DNA of 64,000 nucleotides from Chryseobacterium arachidis (GTDB lineage: Bacteria; Bacteroidota; Bacteroidia; Flavobacteriales; Weeksellaceae), in contig NZ_FQUT01000007.1 of assembly GCF_900129245.1 (NCBI RefSeq), positions 124,001 to 188,000 on the forward strand, given 5' to 3'. Positions 18,579 to 26,142 of the stretch are shown piece after piece. The notes beneath the pieces are model-generated. The model worked only from the letters and a program-made list of their open reading frames with translations. It was not told the origin of the DNA and did no database searches. Numbering within the stretch: the stretch's first letter is position 1; each line of letters opens with the position of its first letter. The position numbers were made by a program, and so were the translations under genes.

Positions 18579-19667
18579 TTATCTCAACGAGTTCCCGTAC
18601 CCAACAATTAAGATAGAAACAAACATTACCAGCATTCCTACTACAATCGTAGAGATTGTTTTCCTGGAAACCCCTTTCCATTCTTTGATGATAACGCCCC
18701 AAAGATTGGCAATTAAAATGATGAATGCCATGTGTAAAATCCATGAGCTTGGGCCGTTCCCCATTTTGCTTTCTCCCATTCCGTAGAAGAAAAACTGTAA
18801 AAACCACATCGTTCCTGCCAAAGCGCAGAAGAGAATATTTTTTACTGCAGGAACATTCTTTTTAGTATAATCTGTATAAGATTTATTTTTAAATGAAAGA
18901 TAAAGACAACCGATAAGGTTTGAAGCCATTCCGCCCCAAAGTACCACAACATACGTCACATTATTCTGAAAAAGAAACTCTCCCTGATTCGGATTTGCCA
19001 GCTTCCAGGCTTCATTGGCAACATTGGCCATCGGTTTTCCTGCTTCCAAACCAAAATTGAAACACGCACTTAAAACTCCTGAAATAATGGCAACAATTAA
19101 TCCTAAACCAAATTTATATTCCGTTTTCACCTCTACCCCGTGAGGATCAACAGCGTCTGTCTGAAGTTCTTTGTCTTTCATCACTCCCGCTTTTCCGCTG
19201 ATAATGATCCCGATAACGCAAACCAAAAGCCCCAAGAGAACCATTTTTCCCCACTCACTGGAAAGCATTAAGCCGATATTATCTTTTCCGTCCTGCGGAT
19301 TAAATTCATAATAAATAGAAGGAAGAAGCGACCCGATCACCATCGTTAAGCCCAGCATAATACTGCTTCCTAAAGCAACACCTAAATAACGAACACCCAA
19401 ACCATACATAAAACCACCGATTCCCCAAAGTGCTCCAAACAAGAATGTGAAACCTATGATAGATGAAGATTCACTCTGAATAATGCCCCAAAAATTCGGA
19501 ATTGTAAGAAATGCTGCCAAAGGCGGAACAATGATCCACGAAAACAAGCCCCCGATCAACCAAAAAGTTTCCCATTGCCAACCTTTTACTTTTTTGTAGG
19601 GCATATAAAAACTGCCCGAAGCAAAGCCTCCTAAAAAATGGAAAATTACTCCTAATAATGCATTCAT
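18579..19667 (-). CDS. rhaT: L-rhamnose/proton symporter
   Basis: 362 residues, about ten hydrophobic segments, typical of the RhaT family. Characteristic parts are ALLGVIFHFLGGFASGSFYMPYKKV at the N-terminus (shown as ALLGVIFHFLGG then FASGSFYMPYKKV), GALWGIGGFMYGLGVRYLG and GTMWFLQFFFYGMG. It moves L-rhamnose across the inner membrane with a proton, feeding the isomerase. It has its own promoter block (19692-19737) and terminator (18498-18522), so it is a one-gene unit of the rhamnose regulon. Confidence 0.93.
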   Translation of the reverse strand: MNALLGVIFHFLGGFASGSFYMPYKKVKGWQWETFWLIGGLFSWIIVPPLAAFLTIPNFWGIIQSESSSIIGFTFLFGALWGIGGFMYGLGVRYLGVALGSSIMLGLTMVIGSLLPSIYYEFNPQDGKDNIGLMLSSEWGKMVLLGLLVCVIGIIISGKAGVMKDKELQTDAVDPHGVEVKTEYKFGLGLIVAIISGVLSACFNFGLEAGKPMANVANEAWKLANPNQGEFLFQNNVTYVVVLWGGMASNLIGCLYLSFKNKSYTDYTKKNVPAVKNILFCALAGTMWFLQFFFYGMGESKMGNGPSSWILHMAFIILIANLWGVIIKEWKGVSRKTISTIVVGMLVMFVSILIVGYGNSLR

Positions 19668-19691
19668 AATTTATTCTAATTGATTGATGTT

Positions 19692-19737
19692 GAAAATTAC
19701 CAAGATGAAACCGATTGCGCATCTTGTAGTGTCATGC
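19692..19737 (-). promoter_or_regulatory. rhaT promoter with regulon operator motif
   Basis: Operator-like GCATCTTGTAGTGTCATGC (19719-19737, plus strand) has GCAT/ATGC ends in dyad and lies 19 bp upstream of the -7-like box TAATTTTC (19692-19699 on the minus strand). Same layout as rhaEW, susC and GH28. Confidence 0.62.
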
Positions 19738-20111
19738 TTAAAGTGTCGATAAAATAAGAATTTTCGCCATGTTTTAAAAAAAATGTTTAAACCATTATTT
19801 TATTGACAGTTATAATGATTTTAGATTTAATTTACTGCTAAAATATTTCCCGAAACATACAGCCATGTTTATGATTTCAGCTTATTATCCAAAAAATGTT
19901 ATGAAATTGAGTTGACCAAAAAGAAATGATGGGAAAAGTATTTTTAACGCTATGTTCGCAAAGCTAATATTTTGAGTGCTTTATTTTTCTTCGTTCGCAA
20001 AGGTGCTCTGCTCAGCAAATGACAGCTGAAATTATAGCTAATTTGATATAACACTTCAAAAACCTCACAGATTTTAAAAGGTTTAATTGTATATCCGAAA
20101 CTTTGTTCCTA

Positions 20112-20265
20112 AGGTGCGACAAACTTTCGGACATCTCCGAAAACCTCATGCATGGGTTCGACAAGCTTTCGGAACTTCCGAAACGTTCTTACGAGGGTAC
20201 AACAAGCTTTCGGACTTCTGAGAAAAGCTGTTACAAGGGTGAGACTAACTTTCGGGAAACCTCAT
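20112..20265. repeat. Degenerate 42-bp tandem repeat, about 3.7 copies
   Basis: The phrase GACAARCTTTCGG recurs at 20117, 20159, 20200 and 20242, a period of 41-42 bp, with CTTCCGAAA-type inner arms that can pair with TTTCGGA. No spacers, so not a CRISPR. The rest of the 19668-20381 gap holds the rhaT promoter, a short stretch like the 'cgcaaag' repeats (19950-20025) and a terminator. Confidence 0.7.
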
Positions 20266-20296
20266 CACTTATTTCTTCTTTGAATTGAGCAATAAA

Positions 20297-20325
20297 AACC
20301 TGATGAATCATAAATCCATCAGGTT
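20297..20325 (-). terminator. Terminator at the end of the rhamnogalacturonan enzyme cluster
   Basis: AACCTGATG and CATCAGGTT pair with an 11-nt loop, followed on the minus strand by TTTTATTG. It lies 57 bp beyond the GH105 stop codon. Confidence 0.75.
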
Positions 20326-20381
20326 AAATTATTTCAGAAACATGTATTAAACTTGGCTCTTTTTACTTGGCTATTAAAATC

Positions 20382-21539
20382 TTACTTTAATTTATAAACT
20401 TCACTCGCTGCCAAAAGGAAACATCCCAATCCGTAATCTTCAAAATCCGGAACTTTGTCTACGGCTAAAGGTTGCCCATCTTTAGGCTCTTTTCCTGTTC
20501 CCTGAACCCATCCTAAAAATCCGTTGGGCTGAACAGAATCTTTCACCATCGCATTCCAGGCTTTAACCAAAACCGGTAAATAGGTTTTCTTATCAATTAA
20601 TCCTTTGTTGATTCCATAGGCCATTCCGTACACGAAAAGTGCAGTACCTGTAGTTTCTTTGCCGCCAAAATTATTGGGATCGTGCAAACTTACATTCCAG
20701 AATCCGTCCTGTCTTTGAAGCGGAACTAAAGCTGCCAACATATCTTTGTAGTCCTTAAGATATTCTTTATAGTGGGCATCAGATTTTGGGGTATCATCTA
20801 ATGTTTTTGCCAGAGCCGCCACTACCCAACCGTTTCCACGGCTCCAATAGCAATCTTCACCATTCGGCTCTTTGTAAGGCGGAACAAAATCTTTATCTCT
20901 CCACCAAAGCTGATCTTTTGGATTGTATAAACCATTTCCACCATGCTTGTATTTTGTGTAAGCGTACATTTCATAGTTTCTGTCGAAATATTTTTGCTCA
21001 CCTGTAATTCTCCCTAATTTTGTAAAAATCGGCATCGACATTTGAAGCGCATCAATCCACCACCAATCGTCTACTTTTTTTGTGGCAATCATGCTGTCCA
21101 TCGCAGCTTTTACATTCTTAATCCTTTCTGGATTTTTTCTGCCATCAATTTCATAGAGATCAAGGTAGGTTTGTCCGCAAGCCTGATGATCGGCATTTCT
21201 TGTATACGTTCCACGCTGTAAATTCCAATTGTGGTTATTTGCCCATGACATGGCATAATCGTAATATTCTTTTTTAGGATCTACTTTATATAATGCGATT
21301 AAACCCTCGTAATAAACAGCTCTTGTCCACAAATTACTTGGCCAAACCTTCTTACCAACAATATCTTTTTTGGTATCGGGCCATTTGTTCATAAAATATT
21401 GATTCGTTCGCTGAGCAACTTCCAAAACTTCCTTCTTGTTGGGAAGAACAACCTTAGCATTTTTCTGTTTTTGAGCCGTACAAGAGGAAAATCCCCCAAT
21501 GATTACGGCAAAAAAACCTGCTGTTAATAGTTTTTTCAT
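20382..21539 (-). CDS. GH105 unsaturated rhamnogalacturonyl hydrolase, lipoprotein
   Basis: 385 residues with a lipobox (GFSSC, Cys20), so probably membrane-anchored in the periplasm or on the surface. The (alpha/alpha)6 core has WPSNLWTRAVYYEGL, NADHQACGQTYLDLY with Asp117 in the position of the YteR general acid, WWWIDALQMSMP, and CYWSRGNGWVVAAL, all typical of GH105. These enzymes remove the 4,5-unsaturated galacturonate left at the non-reducing end by lyases, so it acts after the PL11 lyase encoded upstream. It is the last gene of the depolymerisation cluster. Confidence 0.92.
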   Translation of the reverse strand: MKKLLTAGFFAVIIGGFSSCTAQKQKNAKVVLPNKKEVLEVAQRTNQYFMNKWPDTKKDIVGKKVWPSNLWTRAVYYEGLIALYKVDPKKEYYDYAMSWANNHNWNLQRGTYTRNADHQACGQTYLDLYEIDGRKNPERIKNVKAAMDSMIATKKVDDWWWIDALQMSMPIFTKLGRITGEQKYFDRNYEMYAYTKYKHGGNGLYNPKDQLWWRDKDFVPPYKEPNGEDCYWSRGNGWVVAALAKTLDDTPKSDAHYKEYLKDYKDMLAALVPLQRQDGFWNVSLHDPNNFGGKETTGTALFVYGMAYGINKGLIDKKTYLPVLVKAWNAMVKDSVQPNGFLGWVQGTGKEPKDGQPLAVDKVPDFEDYGLGCFLLAASEVYKLK

Positions 21540-21589
21540 AAGTATATATTTATTTTTCTATTTTCTTTTTAATCATAAATTTTTATTTG

Positions 21590-21792
21590 AAGCTTTTCCC
21601 GCTTTCCACTATATCTTTTGCTCCGCTTCGCTACACAAAAGGATGTCGTTGCAATCGGGGCTATGGCTCTTGTCCTCGATTTAAGCATTAGGACATATTT
21701 ACAGAGTTTGTCATTCCGGTAGGAATCTGGACTCGAATCTTTCCATTTTATTTTCTAATACTTTGCCTAGATTCCTACGGGAATGACAAACT
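21590..21792. repeat. Two intergenic repeats: palindromic block and GTCATTC family copy C
   Basis: 21705-21792 is bounded by AGTTTGTCATTCC and GGAATGACAAACT, with inner arms GGAATCT and AGATTCC. In front of it, 21590-21680 is a GC-richer block (CTTTTGCTCCGCTTCGCTAC and similar) of the sort that recurs between genes in Bacteroidota. Together they fill the gap 21540-21857. Confidence 0.6.
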
Positions 21793-21857
21793 TTGAAAAT
21801 AAAAAGTTTAATCAGTTTTCATATTTATTCAAACATCAAAAACGAATTCACAATACG

Positions 21858-22634
21858 TTATTTAATGTATTTTTTCAGGTCACAACCTTTTAATTGTTTA
21901 ATACCTTTTGTTACCAATTCTGCATTTACAATGGCACCTTCTTTATTGGTATGTGTATGATCTTTTGGGAAATAAACCTTCACTTTTTCGGCACCCATTT
22001 TTTCATATTTTTCGATAACCATCGTATTTAAATCTAAAAAATAAGCTCCGGTCTGTTGTGCCACTTCTTTAGCCCAAACTCCATATTGATCTTTTTCAAT
22101 TTTCCCTTCTGCATTAAATTTATTTCTAGGAATTGGCGAAACGATAATTGGAATTGCTCCCTTAAATTTCGCTTCATTTGCATATTTTCTCATGTAATGT
22201 CCGAAAGTATACACTGTTTCATTTACTTTTCTGATTGGGTTATAAATATCTTTAGATTCATCTCCAATTCCTTTAATTGTTCCTCTAGCTCTCAAAGTAT
22301 CTGCCAACTCTCCACCATCGTTATGCCCAAACTGCATCAAAACATAATCACCTTTCTTTATGGTTTTCATAATGGAATCCCATCTTCCTTCGGTCACAAA
22401 AGTTCTGCTGCTTCGTCCACCTTTTGCATGATTCTGAATTTCAATTTTATCCGTATTTAAAAACAAATCCATAAAACTTCCCCATCCCCAAAGTGAATCT
22501 GCTCCTTTTCCTGAACCATTCTGGACGGTCGAATCTCCGATGATGTATAAAACCGGTTTGTTCTGATTTTTTTGAAATGAAGCTGTAATAAGTACAACTA
22601 AAGCTATAATGGGAATGATTATTTTGATTTTCAT
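21858..22634 (-). CDS. Rhamnogalacturonan acetylesterase, CE12-type SGNH hydrolase (short form)
   Basis: 258 residues with an N-terminal signal anchor (about 1-20). The four SGNH blocks are present: GDST at 33-36 with nucleophile Ser35, the Gly block in GGRSSRTF, FGHND, and the catalytic Asp/His in KDHTHTNKEG near the C-terminus. CE12 esterases remove acetyl groups from galacturonate in rhamnogalacturonan, opening the backbone to lyases. It lies between the GH105 and PL11 genes on the same strand. A second, longer CE12-type enzyme is encoded at 29199-30521; the two may prefer different acetyl positions, which cannot be decided here. Confidence 0.88.
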   Translation of the reverse strand: MKIKIIIPIIALVVLITASFQKNQNKPVLYIIGDSTVQNGSGKGADSLWGWGSFMDLFLNTDKIEIQNHAKGGRSSRTFVTEGRWDSIMKTIKKGDYVLMQFGHNDGGELADTLRARGTIKGIGDESKDIYNPIRKVNETVYTFGHYMRKYANEAKFKGAIPIIVSPIPRNKFNAEGKIEKDQYGVWAKEVAQQTGAYFLDLNTMVIEKYEKMGAEKVKVYFPKDHTHTNKEGAIVNAELVTKGIKQLKGCDLKKYIK

Positions 22635-22659
22635 AATTTTTTTATTTTTATGATTGTAT

Positions 22660-22891
22660 TTTGAACACTAAGATCACTAAGTTTTTTATTCAATTTTTTT
22701 TAGTTTCACAAAGCCGCTAACGCTTATAAAAGCTAGCTATGAAAATCTTTGATTTTCAAAATTTCTGTGCTCTTTTCAAAAGCCGAATCATAAACTTAAA
22801 TAACTTATATGTTTAAAATCTTTTGTGACTTTTGATTTCGTCGAAATAATATTCATCGACTGAAAGGAGATAATCTTCGATTTGTGGTTAA
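22660..22891. repeat. Rearranged MITE-like 'cacaaaag/tttgtggtt' repeat
   Basis: AACACTAAGATCACTAAG at the left, CTTTTGTGACTTTTG at 22822 and TTTGTGGTTAAA at 22880 match the edges of the 10381-10551 element, with a different interior. No open frame. Edges are approximate. Confidence 0.45.
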
Positions 22892-22919
22892 AAAAGTACA
22901 GTCTTTTTTAATTAATTGT

Positions 22920-24794
22920 TTATTTCTTTTTCACAAAAATATTCGGTTTCGGAACTCCCTTCACCGATTCATCCAAGTAATAATCGGTGTGCGGCGGTTG
23001 ATTATACCCTACATTTTGCCAGACGATGCTTAATCGGTATTGTGGATTGTGCATCAAAGTATATAATCGATGTTTCGTCGGAATCGTGGTACTAAAAATT
23101 CTCAATTCCTGATTATCGGCAGATCTGTACATCACTTCTTCCCTCCAATCTCCGAATAAATCGGCAACCAGACCCGGGTTTTTCTTTGTTCCGTTATTCG
23201 ATTCGCATTGGAAATTTTTAGCATCAAACATCACATTTGATTTCTCTTTTTTCCAGTCCCATTTTGAAACAACCGTTCCATCTAAGATTTCGCTCAAAAA
23301 ATCACCATCCCAATAAATCCCCATATTTGCAGGTGGATTTTTATCGCTAATTTTTTTTCCTTTTGAGCTATAAACTCCTTTCAATCCGGCTCCTGCTGCC
23401 CAACATTCCGAACCATCATAACGAGGGTCGACATTCAGCGACAAACCTCTTCCGGGTCCCTGAAATTTACTCGCCTGGCTGTAAACTGTAGAAGGTAATT
23501 TCCACAAAACCTTTCCAGTTTTTCCGTCTCTGAAATGTGCTCCTGCATCATCAAACCTCTCCTGAATATCAAAGATTTCCAATCCCGGATTCGAAGGATC
23601 TAAATCGCCAACGTGCAACGCATCACCGTGACCATAACCTGTGCTGTTCAATACTTTTCCGTCGTCATCAACCGTCATTGCACCAAAAACAATTTCATCT
23701 TTTCCGTCATTATCAACATCGGCAATGCTCAGATTATGATTCCCCTGCCCGCGATATTGTTTATTTTCTTCTGAACTTTCGGTATCAAAAAGCCAGCGAA
23801 GATTTAGTTTTTTATCTTTAAAATCCCACGCCGCAATCGCTGTTCTGGTATAATAACCTCTCGACATAATCACGCTCGGCATTTTTCCGTCGAGGTAAGC
23901 AACAGCTCCCAAAAACCGGTCGATACGGTTTCCTTTGGCATCGCCCCAAGTTTCGGTCATTTCTTCACTGGTAGGATTTAAACTGCCTGCAAATCTGGGA
24001 ACCTGATAATTGACTGTGTTTATTTCTTCACCTGTTTCTCCATTAAAAACCGTTAGAAATTCCGGTCCGGAAAGAATCATTCCGTTTTCGTTGACGTAAT
24101 TTTTGGTTGGATCTCCAATAAATTTTCCTTTTCCGTCTTTGCTTCCGTCGGCGGTTTTCATAACGATTTCCGCTTTTCCGTCCTGGTCTAAATCATACAC
24201 CAAAAACTGCGTATAATGCGCTCCTTCCCTGATATTTTTGCCTAAATTAATTTCCCACAAAAACTGTCCATTAAGTTTATAAGCCTGAATAATCGGCGGA
24301 TCTGTTTCTCCTTTCTGACTGTTGTCGTGAGATCTTCCGGTTTGATGAAGGATGATTTCGTATTCTCCGTCTCCATCCAAATCAGCAACTGAAACGTCAT
24401 TTGGCGTGTAACCTTGAGGTGTTTTCAATGGAATTGAAAAATAAGGTTTTTGATTTGCTGTGTACTTTGCAAAATCTTGGTCAACGTCCTGATGTTGTGT
24501 ATTTGATTTTACGAAGTAGGTATAATTTTTTCCTTTATCAGCGGTTTTATCTAAAAAATTAGTTTCATTGAACAACGGTTTCTCATTCAGTTTTTTGGTC
24601 TGATTATTTTCTGTGCGGTACACATCAAAATGAGTATTCTGAGCTTCCGTTCCCAGCAAACGCCAACTCACAAAAACGCCTGATTCTGCAGGAATGGCAA
24701 CGATTCCTCTTTTCAGATATTCCATTTGTCTTTGGGCAAAGAATGTTTGCGAAAGAAATAGAGAGGATGTAATGAATATGTATTTGATTTTCAT
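22920..24794 (-). CDS. PL11 rhamnogalacturonan endolyase
   Basis: 624 residues, usual for PL11, with a signal peptide (about 1-20, ending TFFAQ). QMEYLKRGIVAIPAESGVFVSWRLLG is the standard start of the mature enzyme (read as QMEYLKRGIVAIPA then ESGVFVSWRLLG). It is followed by an eight-bladed propeller with calcium-type DxDxDGxxE loops (VADLDGDGEYEI, YDLDQDGKAEIV, IADVDNDGKDEIV) and by GDWREEVMYRS and HNPQYRLSIVWQNVGYNQPPHT. It cleaves the rhamnose-alpha-1,4-galacturonate bond of rhamnogalacturonan I by beta-elimination, leaving the unsaturated ends that GH105 removes. The best single proof that the target of the locus is rhamnogalacturonan. Confidence 0.95.
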   Translation of the reverse strand: MKIKYIFITSSLFLSQTFFAQRQMEYLKRGIVAIPAESGVFVSWRLLGTEAQNTHFDVYRTENNQTKKLNEKPLFNETNFLDKTADKGKNYTYFVKSNTQHQDVDQDFAKYTANQKPYFSIPLKTPQGYTPNDVSVADLDGDGEYEIILHQTGRSHDNSQKGETDPPIIQAYKLNGQFLWEINLGKNIREGAHYTQFLVYDLDQDGKAEIVMKTADGSKDGKGKFIGDPTKNYVNENGMILSGPEFLTVFNGETGEEINTVNYQVPRFAGSLNPTSEEMTETWGDAKGNRIDRFLGAVAYLDGKMPSVIMSRGYYTRTAIAAWDFKDKKLNLRWLFDTESSEENKQYRGQGNHNLSIADVDNDGKDEIVFGAMTVDDDGKVLNSTGYGHGDALHVGDLDPSNPGLEIFDIQERFDDAGAHFRDGKTGKVLWKLPSTVYSQASKFQGPGRGLSLNVDPRYDGSECWAAGAGLKGVYSSKGKKISDKNPPANMGIYWDGDFLSEILDGTVVSKWDWKKEKSNVMFDAKNFQCESNNGTKKNPGLVADLFGDWREEVMYRSADNQELRIFSTTIPTKHRLYTLMHNPQYRLSIVWQNVGYNQPPHTDYYLDESVKGVPKPNIFVKKK

Positions 24795-24862
24795 AAATCT
24801 ATATCAATATCTGATTATTTTTATGTTTTGGCTAAATGCTTTTATAAACTAATATTTTCACA

Positions 24863-24942
24863 ATGTCATTCTGACGAAGGAAGAATCTCCTTAGTTTATT
24901 TGAGATTCTTCACTACATTTCATTTTGTTCAGAATGACAAAC
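24863..24942. repeat. Intergenic inverted repeat, GTCATTC family, copy B
   Basis: ATGTCATTCTG and AGAATGACA edges, with AGAATCT and AGATTCT inner arms, closely like copy A at 966-1045. The rest of the 24795-25185 gap is repeat-like sequence without a credible gene. Confidence 0.65.
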
Positions 24943-25185
24943 ACTTTATCAATAATATCTGAAACGTTGAATCGCTCGCAGCCCGACTTGAGCGGAAACA
25001 CTTTTTGCGTATTAGACTGAAATTTCTTTGCAAAAAAGATTGACTTCGTCTAACCACTCCGTTAGGTTTGGGAGCGGAAGGCACAAATGAGAAAAAGCGA
25101 AGGCTTTTATCGAAATTTACGAACGAAGTTCATAGCTGCCCAAATAATTCTAATTACACAACTTCAATCGATTGCACAAATCCAA

Positions 25186-25989
25186 TTATTTTTTAGAAAC
25201 CTGCTTCAGCAACCACTTTACCCATTCTTCAGTTCCCTGATAATTGGTAAAATCTATCGGAAGTTTTTTGCCGTCGATATACTCGTTGTAGCACCACGGA
25301 TCTCCCAATGCGAAAACGGTTCCTTTGCCAACTTTTGCAACCGCTCCAATATTCTTCCCTTCTGCCGTCAAAATGGCTTTGGCAGGAGCTTTTACGTCCA
25401 TCGAACTTACTTCTTTCATATATAATTTTTGCTCGGAGAAAATCTCGTTTCCGGCCGGAACCATCACTTTTCCCTGCTCAAATTCCCTTTTCTGAACGCG
25501 GTTGTAACTGTCATCATTAAAATGAATCCCGAATTCTCCCGCCAATTTGTTGAAATGTTCAAACTCAGAATTGCCGTTGTCGTTGCTCATCAAAACCAAA
25601 ACACCGCCTTTTTTCACCCATTCTGTAAGGTTTTTGATGGAATTGACATCAATAAGATTCGCTTTTCCTCCGTACGCTTCTTTGTCGATATCGGGATCAA
25701 CAATGATGTAAATATTAGCGTTTTTCAAGTCTTTTTTGGAAGGTGCAGTCGTCAAAGTACTGATTTCTGCGCCTTGTTTCTGGAAAATTTCGCCCAGCAA
25801 AGAAAATCCTCCGTTGGAAGTATCGTTCCACGTGTAATGCCAAGATTCAAGGACTTTGGTTTCTTTATTTTCCTTTTTTTCGTTATTGAAAAAGTTGTCT
25901 AAAACGACTTTCGGTTTGTTTTGAGCATTGGAAAATCCGAATGTGAGGAGCGTTCCTAATGCTAATGTTTTTACTATGACTTGTTTCAT
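25186..25989 (-). CDS. Secreted DUF4350-like protein (GATase-like fold)
   Basis: 267 residues with a signal peptide (about 1-22, ending SNAQ). The mature protein opens KPKVVLDNFFNNEKKE, then has ESWHYTWNDTSNGGFSLLG and blocks typical of the DUF4350/class I glutamine-amidotransferase-like fold: IYIIVDPDI, LTEWVKKGGVLVLMSND, GKGTVFALGDPWCYNEY. No catalytic Cys-His pair is evident. Proteins of this type often sit beside or are fused to GH105 enzymes in rhamnogalacturonan loci, so a binding or accessory role on pectin fragments is likely. It lies between the PL11 and the GH106-like genes. Biochemical function unknown to me. Confidence 0.7.
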   Translation of the reverse strand: MKQVIVKTLALGTLLTFGFSNAQNKPKVVLDNFFNNEKKENKETKVLESWHYTWNDTSNGGFSLLGEIFQKQGAEISTLTTAPSKKDLKNANIYIIVDPDIDKEAYGGKANLIDVNSIKNLTEWVKKGGVLVLMSNDNGNSEFEHFNKLAGEFGIHFNDDSYNRVQKREFEQGKVMVPAGNEIFSEQKLYMKEVSSMDVKAPAKAILTAEGKNIGAVAKVGKGTVFALGDPWCYNEYIDGKKLPIDFTNYQGTEEWVKWLLKQVSKK

Positions 25990-26142
25990 AAATTTATTAT
26001 ACTATTTAATTTAGCCTGTTTCTCTATAATTTTTAACGCAAAGTCCGCAAAGTTTTTTTAACTACTAACTGTTTTTTAATTCGCAAATGCGTAAACTTAG
26101 CTAAGAACACAAAGATTGTTTCATTTGCTGGACTTTTTAAAA

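Noticed and set aside
20112-20265. Tandem repeats as a CRISPR array
   Set aside because: Units are contiguous, about 42 bp and diverged, with no unique spacers and no cas gene in the window.
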